From the NCBI RefSeq assembly GCF_000759025.1, contig NZ_JPOS01000090.1, forward strand, positions 62,001 to 126,000: a DNA stretch of 64,000 nucleotides, given 5' to 3'. Origin of the DNA: Phaeodactylibacter xiamenensis. GTDB taxonomy: Bacteria > Bacteroidota > Bacteroidia > Chitinophagales > Saprospiraceae. The position numbers and the translations under genes were made by a program. Each line of letters begins with the position of its first letter. Position 1 is the first letter of the stretch. This document shows positions 42,641 through 52,417 of the stretch, one piece after another. The notes under the pieces are model-generated. The model searched no databases. It saw nothing but the letters and a program-made list of their open reading frames with translations, and was not told where the DNA came from.

Positions 42641-45600
42641 ATGGATTCCAGGAAGTACCGCTTAACCTTCTTTGTCTCTGTCTCCTTTATTGGGGCCATG
42701 TTCATTTTCTATTTCCTGTCCCTCCAAAATGCCCTCAAACAGAACAAGGACAGCGCTGCTCTCATCAATCTGGCCGGGCGGCAAAGGACGCATTCTCAGA
42801 AAATTGCGCTTCAATCCCTTCGTTTCTTCTATGAAATCCCCCAGGAAGACCAGGAGATCATCCGGCAGAATTTAAGAGAGAGTATTTCCCGCTTTACCGA
42901 TGCCCACCTTTACCTGTTTGATGCCAGCCCAGGCAACAATTTCCACAATCCGCTGAATGATTCCCTGACCCTTGCCATTAACAACGGTATAGAGGATGCC
43001 CGAATGCGCCTGATCAGCAATGCCTATGCTATTGGTTTTGAGGGAGAGAAGGAGCCTTCCAGATTGAAGATGCTCTTTGAGGACCAACAGACTTTTTTAT
43101 CAGGGATGGAGCAAATTGTCAACCGCTACGAATACAACAGCAGTGCTCAGAATGACCGGCTGATTGTGCTCAACCGTACGCTGCTGGTTCTGAGCTTGTG
43201 CCTGGTGGGGTTCATCGCCACCTTTATCATGTACCCGCTGTTGGGACAAATTGCTTCGTACACTAAAAAATTAAGAAGCCTGAATGACCACCTCCGGAAC
43301 AGCAATGAAGAACTGGCTAAAGCACAGAGCGAACTGGTTGTCCAGGTCAATGCCATGAAGTCTATCAACTCTGCTCTGAATTTGAATGCGTTGGTGTCCG
43401 CAACGGACAAAAACGGCAAAATCATTGAGGTCAACTCCAAATTTTCAGAAATTTCCGGTTATTCAGAAGCAGAACTGCTAGGCAATGACCACCGGATGAT
43501 TAACTCGGGCTACCACAATAAAGCTTTTTGGAAAGACATGTGGGATACCATTGATCAGGGCGAAATCTGGCGGGGTATTGTCAGGAACAAAGCCAAAGAT
43601 GGATCATTTTACTGGGTGGACTCCACCATCACGCCGATTAAGGGAAAAGACGGACAGATCGAAAAATACCTGTCTATCCGGCAGGATGTCACGCAGCGCA
43701 TTCAGTATGAGGAAGAGCTCAAAGCCTCTAAGGAACGGGCCGAGGCTGCTAATATCGCCAAGTCTTCTTTTCTGGCGAATATGAGCCATGAAATCCGTAC
43801 GCCACTCAACAGCGTTATCGGCTTCACAGACCTGCTGCTGAAGACCAGGCTCAACGAAACCCAACAGCAGTATATGAGCCTCATCCATCAGTCGGGCAAC
43901 ATTCTGCTGGACCTGATCAACGACATCCTGGATTTCTCAAAAATCGAAGCAGGCAAGCTGGAGCTTTCCTACGAACGAACCGACCTCTGGGAGCTGGTCA
44001 GTCAGGTGGGCGATATCGTCAAGTATAAAGTCAATGAGAAGGGTATCGAACTGCTGCTCAACCTCTCTCCCAACCTGCCCCGCTATGCATGGGTAGACCC
44101 GGTACGCATCCGGCAAATCCTGGTCAATCTGGTTGGGAATGCTGTCAAGTTCACGGAAGAGGGCGAAATAGAAATCGGTATTTCTGCCCTGCCGGGCAAA
44201 GATGAAAATGGTTATCAGGGGCTTCGGTTTGTAGTCCGTGACACTGGTATTGGCATCGCCGAAGAACGAAAAGATAAAATCCTGGAAGCTTTTACTCAGG
44301 AAGACAACTCCACCACCCGTAAGTATGGGGGCACAGGGCTCGGGCTCACGATCTCCAACAAACTCCTGCACCTGATGGGGTCTCAGCTTGAAATCCAAAG
44401 CCGATTGAACCTGGGGAGTACCTTTTCCTTTGTGGTTTACTTACAAACTGAAGAAGGAGACTGCAATCAATGGGATGGGCTTTCAGATATCGAACATGTG
44501 CTTATTGTTGATGACAACCCCAACAACCTCCATATTCTCAGGGAAATGCTGCACCTGCAACAGGTTTATACTTCCTCGGCATCAAATGGGATCGCTGCGC
44601 TTGAAAAACTGAAGCAGGATAGTAGCATTGACGTCCTGATCACCGATTACCATATGCCCTACATGGATGGCATTGAGGTCATAAGGAGAATCAGGGAAGA
44701 ACTGGAGCTTACAGCCGATGACCTTAAAATCATTCTGTTGCATAGTGCTTCAGATGACCGCTTAATCAACAAAGCCTGCAAAAAACATAAGGTCTTGCAG
44801 CAAATCAATAAGCCAATTACTATTCGATGCCTGTTTGATGCCTTATCGCTAGTCAACCGGCAGGAAGAGGCGATGCCGGCAGTCATCGCGAGTGCTCCGG
44901 CACCTCCTGTAACGGTAAAGAGCCAATCACTTACCATACTGATCGTTGATGACAACCACGTCAACGTCATCCTGGCTCGTGAACTCATCAACAATATCCT
45001 CGATCAGGTAACAATCCATACGGCGGGTAATGGTAAATCTGCTATTGATAAATTCCATGAGGTTCAGCCCGACCTTGTACTGATGGATGTCCAAATGCCT
45101 ATACTCAACGGTTATCAGGCAACGCAGGCTATACGGGAATCCGAACGAAATGGCCGCACCCCGATTATCGCGCTGACTGCCGGCACTATCAAAGGAGAAC
45201 GGGAACGTTGCCTGAAGGCAGGTATGGATGACTACCTGAGCAAACCGATAACCGCCAGTCAGCTTCAGCAAATGCTGGAAAAATGGCTGGAAACACAACA
45301 AGGAAGAGATGCCGAAGAACCGGGTGAAGCTGCTTCGGCTACAACACCAAAATCTTCAACGCCGGTTTTCAACCGAAGTACTCTATTGGAACGATTTGGT
45401 GGGAATGAAGCCATTTTAGAGGAAGTCATTGAGGAAATTTGGAGCATTGTACGGTCCGGCGAACTCCGGAAAGACGCAGAAGCGCTTCAATTGGCTATCC
45501 AAAACCAAGCTCCTGAGCAAGAGGTCAAAAGGCACGCCCACAAAATTAAGGGTACGGGGCTGACCGCTTCCTTCGACCGGTTGGCAAAATACGCCATTGA

Positions 45601-45706
45601 CCTGGAGGACCTTTCTCCCTACGAGACAGGAACAGCGCAAATGCTTTCTAACCGCATCGCAAATGAAGTGGAAGTACTGGAGGAGATGGCCAGTAAACCG
45701 GCCTAA
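42641..45706 (+). CDS. Hybrid sensor histidine kinase with two receiver domains and HPt
   Basis: 1021 residues; start at MDSRKYRLTFF, since the 40 open codons upstream precede the natural N-terminal helix. Two transmembrane helices (about 7-27, 188-210) enclose a PilJ/type IV-pili-like sensor (INLAGRQRTHSQKIALQSLRFF). Then PAS (245-360), HisKA with MSHEIRTPLNSVIGF (His about 384), HATPase (VNLVGNAVKFTEEGEI, DTGIGIAEE, TGLGLTISNKL), REC1 (phospho-Asp in ITDYHMPYMDG), REC2 (VLMDVQMPILNGY) and HPt (KRHAHKIKGTGL). A complete phosphorelay in one chain; output presumably a separate regulator not in the window. Confidence 0.93.
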   Translation: MDSRKYRLTFFVSVSFIGAMFIFYFLSLQNALKQNKDSAALINLAGRQRTHSQKIALQSLRFFYEIPQEDQEIIRQNLRESISRFTDAHLYLFDASPGNNFHNPLNDSLTLAINNGIEDARMRLISNAYAIGFEGEKEPSRLKMLFEDQQTFLSGMEQIVNRYEYNSSAQNDRLIVLNRTLLVLSLCLVGFIATFIMYPLLGQIASYTKKLRSLNDHLRNSNEELAKAQSELVVQVNAMKSINSALNLNALVSATDKNGKIIEVNSKFSEISGYSEAELLGNDHRMINSGYHNKAFWKDMWDTIDQGEIWRGIVRNKAKDGSFYWVDSTITPIKGKDGQIEKYLSIRQDVTQRIQYEEELKASKERAEAANIAKSSFLANMSHEIRTPLNSVIGFTDLLLKTRLNETQQQYMSLIHQSGNILLDLINDILDFSKIEAGKLELSYERTDLWELVSQVGDIVKYKVNEKGIELLLNLSPNLPRYAWVDPVRIRQILVNLVGNAVKFTEEGEIEIGISALPGKDENGYQGLRFVVRDTGIGIAEERKDKILEAFTQEDNSTTRKYGGTGLGLTISNKLLHLMGSQLEIQSRLNLGSTFSFVVYLQTEEGDCNQWDGLSDIEHVLIVDDNPNNLHILREMLHLQQVYTSSASNGIAALEKLKQDSSIDVLITDYHMPYMDGIEVIRRIREELELTADDLKIILLHSASDDRLINKACKKHKVLQQINKPITIRCLFDALSLVNRQEEAMPAVIASAPAPPVTVKSQSLTILIVDDNHVNVILARELINNILDQVTIHTAGNGKSAIDKFHEVQPDLVLMDVQMPILNGYQATQAIRESERNGRTPIIALTAGTIKGERERCLKAGMDDYLSKPITASQLQQMLEKWLETQQGRDAEEPGEAASATTPKSSTPVFNRSTLLERFGGNEAILEEVIEEIWSIVRSGELRKDAEALQLAIQNQAPEQEVKRHAHKIKGTGLTASFDRLAKYAIDLEDLSPYETGTAQMLSNRIANEVEVLEEMASKPA

Positions 45707-45836
45707 GCCAGGAGAGTGCATTAATGGCAGTGAACAACACGGGCTTATCTTTCGTGACGATGAGCGTGTGCCCGTACTGAGCTGCCCCTCCCCCCCATCT
45801 GCCCTCTGACTCATGTACGTACTTTTCAGCAGCTGA

Positions 45837-45874
45837 AAAAAAGAGGCACTATCCGAAGTTATCAGATAGTGCCT
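45837..45874 (-). terminator. Terminator of nrdJ
   Basis: AGGCACTATC (45844-45853) / GATAGTGCCT (45865-45874), perfect 10-bp arms; minus-strand T-run at 45842-45837. Confidence 0.82.
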
Positions 45875-45959
45875 GCAGATTTATTTCATTAACCAGGAAT
45901 GGTATATCAAGGCCAGCATAAGGTGCTATAAACCATACGCTTTTAATACCTCACCTGAT

Positions 45960-48527
45960 TTAGCCACATTCAGAGTATCCGCAGCTCTTGCAGATGAGAC
46001 AGCCTTCCTTGTAAATCAGCCCGTCGGCATCATTGCAACTAGGGCAGGCACTTTCAGCAGCTTTGGTGCCATCGGGTACGAACTGCTTTAGCGCACGCAC
46101 CACGCCATTTTTCCAGGTATTGATGTAGTCTTCCTCAACATTGAGCCCTTCAACCAAATCCACCACATACGGGATAGGCATGCCATGACGAAGCACTCCG
46201 GAAATCAGCTTGGCGTAGTTCCAGTATTCTTTGTCAAAGGAGCGGGACAGCCCCTCTATCGTCACCCGGTAGCCCTGCTTGTCTTCAAACTGCAGATCGT
46301 AGCGGTTGTGGCCCTCATCATCTGTATTTTTCATCACCCAACCTTTTGTCACGTAGCCTGGAATAATGAAAATATCCTCCGACTTGCCGGTAAAGATCTC
46401 GTAAGGGCGGTTGGCATACAATCCAATTACCGCAATCCAATCCTCGGCATTGTTCTTGAACCGGACCACAGCTGCTTCGAGGACCTCAGGGCGCTTAGGC
46501 GGCATAGTTTCCTGAAACTCATTAGCGGCACCTGTTTTCTTTTCCTTATCGGATACCAACACGCCAGAGCGGGAGCCGTCACGGTAGATGGTGCAGCCCT
46601 TGCACCCTTCTTTCCATGCTGTTTCGTAGATTTTCTGCACCATTTCCACAGAAGTTTCTTCCGGTATATTGACCGTTACGCTAATCGAATGGTCTACCCA
46701 CTTCTGAATTGCCCCCTGCATTTTCACCTTTTGCACCCAGTCCACATCGTTGGCTGTAGCCAAATGGTAAGGGGACTGCTCGATGATCGGGTCCAGTTCT
46801 TCCGAAGGCATCCGGCGGACCTTCTCCACATCGTAGCCATTAGCTTCCAGCCAAACCAGGAATTTATGGTGGAAAACATTATATTCTTCCCAGTGGTCGC
46901 CTACTTCATCGATAAAGGTTACGTTGGCTTCCTTATCGTTCGGATTGACCTTGCGGCGGCGCTTGTACGTGATCAGGAAGGCCGGTTCAATGCCGCTCGC
47001 CGTTTGCGTCATCAGGCTGGTCGTGCCCGTTGGTGCGATGGTCAGCAAAGCAATATTGCGGCGGCCGTGGGCCAGCATCTCTTCATAGAGCGCAGGATCT
47101 GCTTCGCGCAAACGATTGATGAAAGGATTGTCAGATTCGCGTTCCGCATCGAAAACAGGGAATGCGCCCCGCTCTTTTGCCATAATTGCAGAGGAGCGGT
47201 AAGCATTGACGGCCAGCGTACGGTGAACGTCAACGGAGAAGCTGATCGCTTCATCACTGCCATAGCGTAGACCCAGCGAAGCCAGCATATCGCCTTCTGC
47301 GGTGATGCCTACGCCGGTACGACGGCCCTGCACACAGGTTTTGCGGATCTTTTTCCACAGCTCGTATTCGGTCGCTTTGATGTCTTCTGCTTCCGGGTCC
47401 TTCTCTATTTTCTCCAGAATCCGGTCAATTTTTTCAATTTCCAGATCAATGATATCATCCATGATCCGCTGAGCCATCTGTACGTGCTGCCCGAATTTTT
47501 CAAAATCGAACTTAGCCTCAGGCGTGAAAGGGTTTTCCACGTAACTGTACAGGTTGATAGCCAACAGGCGGCAGCTATCGTAGGGGCAAAGGGGAATTTC
47601 CCCGCAAGGGTTTGTTGATATGGTACGGTAGCCCAGATCGGCATAGCAGTCCGGCACCGACTCCCGAATAATCGTATCCCAGAAAAGGACTCCGGGCTCA
47701 GCCGACTTCCAGGCGTTCTGAATGATTTTCTTCCAGAGCTTCTGAGCGTCAACGTCTTTCCTGAAATCCGGGTTTGGCGAATCCACCGGGTACTGCTGTT
47801 GATAAGGCTTGCCTTCGATAGCTGCTTTCATAAAGGCATCGTCGATCCGGACCGAAACATTAGCCCCGGTCACTTTGCCCTGCTCCAGCTTGGCATCAAT
47901 AAAGCCTTCTGCATCCGGATGGCGGCTGGAAACTGTCAGCATCAATGCCCCCCGGCGGCCGTCCTGCGCCACCTCGCGGGTGGAGTTGGAGTAGCGCTCC
48001 ATGAATGGCACAATACCTGTGGAAGAAAGGGCACTGTTCATAACCGGCGAGCCTTTAGGGCGCAGGTGGGAAAGATCCTGCCCCACACCGCCCCGGCGCT
48101 TCATCAGCTGCACCTGCTCTTCATCCGCCTTGGCAATACCGCCGTAGGAATCTGCGCCGCTGCCAATAACGAAGCAATTGGACAAAGAGGAAATCTGGAA
48201 TGGGTTGCCAATGCCAGCCATTGGGCTACCCTGTGGAACGATGTACTTGAAATCCTTTAAAACAGCGTAGACTTCTTCCTCACTAAGGGGCTCGGGGTAA
48301 CGGGTCTCAACACGGGCTATTTCAGCAGCGATACGGCGGTGCATATCATCTGGTGTGCGCTCGTAAATATTACCGTAGGAATCTTTCAGGGCGTATTTAT
48401 TTACCCATACATTGGCGGCGAGGTCATCGCCATTGAAGTACTCCACTGAAGCCTTCAGAGCTTCTTCGAAGGTGTACTTCTTAGTGTAAGACTTAACTTT
48501 TGGGGTCGTAACTGCTGGCGTCTCCAT
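45960..48527 (-). CDS. nrdJ: Adenosylcobalamin-dependent (class II) ribonucleotide reductase
   Basis: 855 residues from METPAVTTPKVKSYTKKYTF. Reduces ribonucleotides for DNA synthesis using B12 radical chemistry. Visible: PQGSPMAGIGNPFQISSLSNCFVIG, KRRGGVGQDLSHLRPKG, the NPCGEIPLC active-site loop with radical Cys and Glu, the second substrate-binding piece PTGTTSLMTQTASGIEP, and the C-terminal zinc-type CPSCNDADGL ... CKSCGYSECG shared with Bacteroidota/Cytophaga NrdJ. I looked for a cobalamin riboswitch upstream (48528-48846) and saw none. Confidence 0.95.
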   Translation of the reverse strand: METPAVTTPKVKSYTKKYTFEEALKASVEYFNGDDLAANVWVNKYALKDSYGNIYERTPDDMHRRIAAEIARVETRYPEPLSEEEVYAVLKDFKYIVPQGSPMAGIGNPFQISSLSNCFVIGSGADSYGGIAKADEEQVQLMKRRGGVGQDLSHLRPKGSPVMNSALSSTGIVPFMERYSNSTREVAQDGRRGALMLTVSSRHPDAEGFIDAKLEQGKVTGANVSVRIDDAFMKAAIEGKPYQQQYPVDSPNPDFRKDVDAQKLWKKIIQNAWKSAEPGVLFWDTIIRESVPDCYADLGYRTISTNPCGEIPLCPYDSCRLLAINLYSYVENPFTPEAKFDFEKFGQHVQMAQRIMDDIIDLEIEKIDRILEKIEKDPEAEDIKATEYELWKKIRKTCVQGRRTGVGITAEGDMLASLGLRYGSDEAISFSVDVHRTLAVNAYRSSAIMAKERGAFPVFDAERESDNPFINRLREADPALYEEMLAHGRRNIALLTIAPTGTTSLMTQTASGIEPAFLITYKRRRKVNPNDKEANVTFIDEVGDHWEEYNVFHHKFLVWLEANGYDVEKVRRMPSEELDPIIEQSPYHLATANDVDWVQKVKMQGAIQKWVDHSISVTVNIPEETSVEMVQKIYETAWKEGCKGCTIYRDGSRSGVLVSDKEKKTGAANEFQETMPPKRPEVLEAAVVRFKNNAEDWIAVIGLYANRPYEIFTGKSEDIFIIPGYVTKGWVMKNTDDEGHNRYDLQFEDKQGYRVTIEGLSRSFDKEYWNYAKLISGVLRHGMPIPYVVDLVEGLNVEEDYINTWKNGVVRALKQFVPDGTKAAESACPSCNDADGLIYKEGCLICKSCGYSECG

Positions 48528-48846
48528 TTTAATATCTGTTTGGCTGGTTTTGGTAATACTATTTTGGCAATCCACAGGCTTAATTCGCCTGGAATTGTGT
48601 TAGCAATGATTATTTAAATTGGTGACCGTTTTGGCCATTTTAAGGCGGAAACCCAGACCGTACCCAAGCGTAAGCCTGACATCAGGCGACACACAGGGCT
48701 CAGGCCCTCTCTCATTTAGGGTGGTTATTCTTGCTTGAAGTTGGGAAGCTCTTTTATCTACGATAAATGTAAGGGTCTTATTTTAAAAATGCGTGCAAGA
48801 AGTGGTAGTAGTTTTCCACAAAATGTTGATAACTTAACCTGTTGAT
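48528..48846. other. Leader region of nrdJ without recognisable riboswitch
   Basis: 319 bases. The only structure is a pair of small palindromes on either side of 48680-48705 (GCCTGACATCAGGC and GGGCTCAGGCCC). The conserved B12-box sequences of cobalamin riboswitches are not present as far as I can see. Confidence 0.45.
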
Positions 48847-49068
48847 CTACAAACCCCGCTGTATCAAACGGATGAGCAGAGAAAGCAAAACGCTGATCAG
48901 GATCATCGTTGTGACGGGAAAATAGAACCAACCATTTTCCCCTTCCACCCGAATATCGCCGGGTAAGCGGCCCAGCCAACTCAGTTTGTCGCCAAAGAAG
49001 TAAACAATTACGCCTGCCAAAACGATGAAAAGACCAAAGTAGATAATTAATTTCCCGGTTGAAGGCAT
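48847..49068 (-). CDS. DUF2905 family small membrane protein
   Basis: 73 residues. Family signature: N-terminal helix GKLIIYFGLFIVLAGVIVYFFGDKLSWLGRLPGDIRVEGEN, then a second membrane helix TTMILISVLLSLLIRLIQRG. Inner membrane, function unknown in all organisms. Follows tRNA-Val by 57 bases with a terminator between. Confidence 0.9.
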   Translation of the reverse strand: MPSTGKLIIYFGLFIVLAGVIVYFFGDKLSWLGRLPGDIRVEGENGWFYFPVTTMILISVLLSLLIRLIQRGL

Positions 49069-49095
49069 AAGGAAGCGTGAAGGAGCTTAATAAAA

Positions 49096-49120
49096 CAGGG
49101 TCCGGCAAAACCGGACCCCG
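49096..49120 (-). terminator. Terminator of tRNA-Val
   Basis: GGGTCCGG (49098-49105) / CCGGACCC (49111-49118) with a 5-base loop, followed on the minus strand by TGTTTTATT. Confidence 0.68.
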
Positions 49121-49125
49121 TGCAG

Positions 49126-49200
49126 TGGGCATTACTGGATTCGAACCAGTGACCTCTGCCCTGTCAAGGCAGCGCTCTAAACCAACTGAGCTAAATGCCC
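49126..49200 (-). tRNA. tRNA-Val (GAC)
   Basis: 75 bases without CCA. Acceptor GGGCATT/AATGCCC, D-arm GCTC...GAGC, anticodon arm CTGCC-TTGACAG-GGCAG with anticodon GAC, T-arm ACTGG-TTCGAAT-CCAGT, discriminator A. An IS4-like element is inserted 50 bases upstream of it. Confidence 0.95.
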
Positions 49201-49250
49201 TAATTTTGAATTGGTTGGCAAAGATAAATAACCTCCCCGCTAATATGCAA

Positions 49251-50575
49251 CAATAGTTCGGTAATTTTTTAAGCGGCAATCTTGCCGAAATTCAATAGCC
49301 TTTGCAAGGCAGATTTATTTTTTTCCAGTTCTGGGTCGATTTCGAAGTTGGATAAAAATAAATCCAGTATCAGTTCATTGAAATACGAGGTCTTTACGTT
49401 AGCTAAAGAAAATCCATTTCTTAGTTCTACATCCTGGTCCAGGTAGTGGGCGGCCTTGGCTACTCCAACCGCCGTCAAGGAGGTGTTGAAATGGAAATGC
49501 ATCTTCTTTTCATCTCTGGATTGACAGTGAGTCAAACCAGTGTATTGCTTGGCATCTCTGAATAAGAACTCAATCTGGTAACGAGCCTTATAATAAGCGT
49601 AGATCAACTGGCCATCCAGTTCCAGATCCGTTGAAAAGTATACGGCATACCGGCCTGTAGGCTGACCTTCGTCAAGGAACTCAACATAGGCTAAATTGAC
49701 CTTTCTTTTCAAACGGACTGCCCAACAGATCAATCCCCATATTTTCACCTCCTGATCTTCGTGGAGCAGTTGGAATTGGTCTTTGTCAATTTTCTTCAGC
49801 TTGATTTTACCGTTATACTTCTTGGGCCGGCCACGCCCTTTTTCTCTGGGACCGGCGTAGAGATATTTCAAATCAGCGTCTTTACGAAATTTAGAAACAA
49901 CTTCTAGATCGGTCTGCTTGCAAACCGGGCCGATAAAGGAAATCTTTGAGAAATAGCCATCTACGACCACATACTTAGATACCTGGCGAAGCTGCTCTTT
50001 CCTTTCGATGATCAACTGGGCATAGTGATCTACCAGGGATTGTCCTTTTTCTTTGAGTTCTTTTTGACCAGGCGTCTGGATAGCTTCCAATGGCATAGCC
50101 GTATGATCATCTATGCCGACTACGCCCAAACCACCTATTTCAAGGCCTTTGACGGATTTACCCAAACAACCACTCCAGAATTTGTCAAGCTGTGGGGTGT
50201 GCTTCCCACTTTTGGGAAGATAACTTGGGTCAAAGGCGATAATCCGGTGAGCACCTAAATGTTCTTTACTTAACTCAATATTGAATTGGAGAAAATCGAA
50301 TGACTTTTCAAATTGGAGTCGGTAGGTCTTTTCACAGTAAGTGCCATATCGCTCCATGCCTTTGAACGTGTATCGACCTCGTAGAGATAAATACAGTACA
50401 ATGATCGAAATGATAAAATTTCGTCTCGGCTTGTTTAAGCCATCAATTTTGCTTAGTATCGTTTCCACAAGAGCCTGGCTCTTGCTGGAAGCATCATTAG
50501 TAGATAGTCGCATATCACTAAAATGATGCTTCCTTTCGTTTTATCCAAATGCTTCAAAAAATTACCGAACTATTG
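49251..50575 (-). mobile_element. IS4-like insertion sequence (1325 bp)
   Basis: Terminal repeats CAATAGTTCGGTAATTTTTT (20 of 20) at both ends in inverted orientation, continuing into AAGC with a one-base gap. One intact transposase; the stop codon lies inside the left repeat. Exact target duplication suggests a recent insertion. Confidence 0.9.
49269..50513 (-). CDS. DDE transposase, IS4-like superfamily
   Basis: 414 residues. First Asp in HRIIAFDPSYLPKSGKHTP, second in YVVVDGYFSKISF, Glu in the YREK-type YYKARYQIEFLFRDAKQYTGL. N-terminal helical DNA-binding region; a basic insert (GPREKGRGRPKKYNGKIK) carries an AT-hook-like GRGRPKK motif. Full length and in frame. Confidence 0.92.
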   Translation of the reverse strand: MRLSTNDASSKSQALVETILSKIDGLNKPRRNFIISIIVLYLSLRGRYTFKGMERYGTYCEKTYRLQFEKSFDFLQFNIELSKEHLGAHRIIAFDPSYLPKSGKHTPQLDKFWSGCLGKSVKGLEIGGLGVVGIDDHTAMPLEAIQTPGQKELKEKGQSLVDHYAQLIIERKEQLRQVSKYVVVDGYFSKISFIGPVCKQTDLEVVSKFRKDADLKYLYAGPREKGRGRPKKYNGKIKLKKIDKDQFQLLHEDQEVKIWGLICWAVRLKRKVNLAYVEFLDEGQPTGRYAVYFSTDLELDGQLIYAYYKARYQIEFLFRDAKQYTGLTHCQSRDEKKMHFHFNTSLTAVGVAKAAHYLDQDVELRNGFSLANVKTSYFNELILDLFLSNFEIDPELEKNKSALQRLLNFGKIAA

Positions 50576-50649
50576 ATGCAAGATTTACCCTAAAAATTTA
50601 CCCGTGGGAAAATCGAAAAATCTTGCCTAGTTTAGTGGGCCAAACATCA

Positions 50650-51210
50650 ATGAAAATTAATATGAAGATTAAACTGTCTCTTTTTGCTCTTAGCCTTGGC
50701 TTTTTTACTTTCTCCTGCAAGTCATCGGCTGAGCTGGCACAGAAGTACGAAACCGCACAGCAGGAACTGGACAACTGCCGCGAAAAATCACAACACTACG
50801 CTGCCAAGGCCGAAGATATGAGCCGGGAAGCCAACAGCTATCAGGAAAAAATGGCCGAAATGCAGCAGGAGTACGGAAATATGCGTAACGAACTCGCAGA
50901 AGCACAGGCTGCCCTGGAATCCGTTACCCGCGAACTGCAGGCTACCTCCGATGACTACGGCACGTGGTTCCGCGTGCAGATTGGTGCTTATCAGGACCCA
51001 AAGATCGACTCTGATTTACAGACCAACGAGGATGGTTTGGGCGTCAAGACTATGGATGGTCTCCAGAAAATCGTCCTTGGGCGCTTCCGGGATTACCAGA
51101 AAGCCAAGCAGCTGCAATCTCAAATCCAAAACCTTGGCATCAAGGATGCCTGGATCGCCTCCTATGAAGATGGTGTACGGGTACCTATCGAGCAGGTTAT
51201 CGGCAACTAA
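50650..51210 (+). CDS. Lipoprotein with coiled coil and SPOR domain
   Basis: 186 residues from MKINMKIKLSLFALSLGFFTFSC (an ATG four codons later is equally possible). Cys23 is the likely lipid site. A coiled coil (AELAQKYETAQQELDNCREKSQHYAAKAEDM) is followed by a C-terminal SPOR-type peptidoglycan-binding domain (TWFRVQIGAYQDPKIDSDL ... KIVLGRFRDYQKAKQLQSQIQNLGIKDAWIASYEDG), which binds denuded glycan at division sites. Only 75 bases right of the IS4-like element, so the IS may have removed the original promoter region. Confidence 0.86.
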   Translation: MKINMKIKLSLFALSLGFFTFSCKSSAELAQKYETAQQELDNCREKSQHYAAKAEDMSREANSYQEKMAEMQQEYGNMRNELAEAQAALESVTRELQATSDDYGTWFRVQIGAYQDPKIDSDLQTNEDGLGVKTMDGLQKIVLGRFRDYQKAKQLQSQIQNLGIKDAWIASYEDGVRVPIEQVIGN

Positions 51211-51232
51211 ACCCAACAGAAATCATGCACTT

Positions 51233-51270
51233 AAACAGGCTGTCCGGACCACTCCGGATGGCCTGTTGCA
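51233..51270 (+). terminator. Hairpin after the SPOR lipoprotein gene
   Basis: AACAGGC-TGTCCGG / CCGGATGG-CCTGTT with a six-base loop, followed by GCACTTTT; between convergent genes. Confidence 0.5.
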
Positions 51271-51273
51271 CTT

Positions 51274-52416
51274 TTAGCCAGCTACCCCAACCGGCAGGAT
51301 TTCCTTGAGCTTTGCCACGACCTGATCCACTTCAGCCCTGGTATTCAGGTGAGAAAAGCTGAACCGCATGGTCTTACGGGGCGAATCTCCGTGCAGGGCA
51401 CTGACCACATGAGAGCCCGCATCGGCTCCTGAGCTGCACGCACTGCCCCCGGAAACACTAATGCCGGCAATATCAAGGCTAAGCAACAACAGCTCCGCTT
51501 TAGGCGAGGGTGGAAAACTAACGCTCAGTAGCTTGTAATGACCGTTTTGGGCATCCCCATTAAACTCCAGGTCATCGAAATTGGCTTCCAGCTGTTCGCG
51601 CAGATAATCGCGCAGTTCGGTTATTTTGGCACGGCGCTCCGGCAATTCCGCGTAGGCCAGCTGCAGGGCTTTTGCCATGCCCAAAATACCATAGATATTT
51701 TCGGTGCCCCCCCGCATGTTGCGTTCCTGTGCCCCCCCGTCAATGAAAGGCTTCACAGTATTATCGCCATTGATGTATACAAAGCCTGCGCCTTTCGGGC
51801 CATGGAACTTGTGAGCCGCCCCGGTCAAAAAAGCTATTGGCGTTTTGGATACATTGATCGGGTAATAGCCGATCGCCTGTACGGTATCAGAATGAAAGAG
51901 CGCACCATGCTCCTGGCATAAGGCAGCTATGCCTTCCATATCAATCAGGGTGCCAATTTCGTTATTGGCGTACATGAGGGAAACCAGGGTCTTCTGATCA
52001 CTATCAGACAAAAGTGCTTTAAGGTGTGCCATATCTATCCGGCCCGCCTGATCGGTATTCACCTCAACGCGCTCTATTTGGTGCTCCCGCTGCAGCGCAT
52101 CAATAGAATGGAGCACGCAGTGGTGCTCTAGTGGACTGCTGATGATACGGGTAACGCCAAGGTCCCTAACCGCACATTTCAAAGCCATATTATTCGACTC
52201 TGAGCCGCCGGAGGTGAAGAAGATTTCACCAATCGAAGCGCCCAGCTGCTCCGCAATCGTCCGCCGGGCCTGCTCAATCACCGACCGGGCTGTACGCCCT
52301 TCGTTGTGGATGGAGGAAGGATTGCCATAGTAAGTCCCCATCGCTTCGGTCATTGCCTGTATGACCTCCGGGAGTAGCGGAGTGGTCGCAGCGTTGTCAA
52401 AATAAATACGGTCCAT
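51274..52416 (-). CDS. Cysteine desulfurase (IscS/NifS-like, class V)
   Basis: 380 residues from MDRIYFDNAATTPLLPEV; the 57 open codons upstream overlap the preceding gene out of frame. Releases sulfur from cysteine for Fe-S clusters and thiolation. Visible: GNPSSIHNEGR, SGGSESNNMALK, SPLEHHCVLH, PLP lysine in TGAAHKFHGPKGAGF, RGGTENI, and the catalytic Cys loop GGSACSSGADAGSHV. Downstream partner of another class-V enzyme with a one-base gap, suggesting a joint unit. Confidence 0.94.
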   Translation of the reverse strand: MDRIYFDNAATTPLLPEVIQAMTEAMGTYYGNPSSIHNEGRTARSVIEQARRTIAEQLGASIGEIFFTSGGSESNNMALKCAVRDLGVTRIISSPLEHHCVLHSIDALQREHQIERVEVNTDQAGRIDMAHLKALLSDSDQKTLVSLMYANNEIGTLIDMEGIAALCQEHGALFHSDTVQAIGYYPINVSKTPIAFLTGAAHKFHGPKGAGFVYINGDNTVKPFIDGGAQERNMRGGTENIYGILGMAKALQLAYAELPERRAKITELRDYLREQLEANFDDLEFNGDAQNGHYKLLSVSFPPSPKAELLLLSLDIAGISVSGGSACSSGADAGSHVVSALHGDSPRKTMRFSFSHLNTRAEVDQVVAKLKEILPVGVAG

Positions 52417-52417
52417 G

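Larger units (their letters stand above)
49245..50581. repeat. 6-bp target-site duplication around the IS4-like element
   Basis: ATGCAA at 49245-49250 and again at 50576-50581, directly abutting the inverted repeats. Confidence 0.85.

Noticed and set aside
46185-47270. 361-residue open frame antisense to nrdJ
   Set aside because: Shadow of conserved nrdJ catalytic regions.
48528-48846. Cobalamin riboswitch upstream of nrdJ
   Set aside because: I searched for the B12-box and the conserved core motifs and found only small unrelated palindromes; a covariance search would be decisive.
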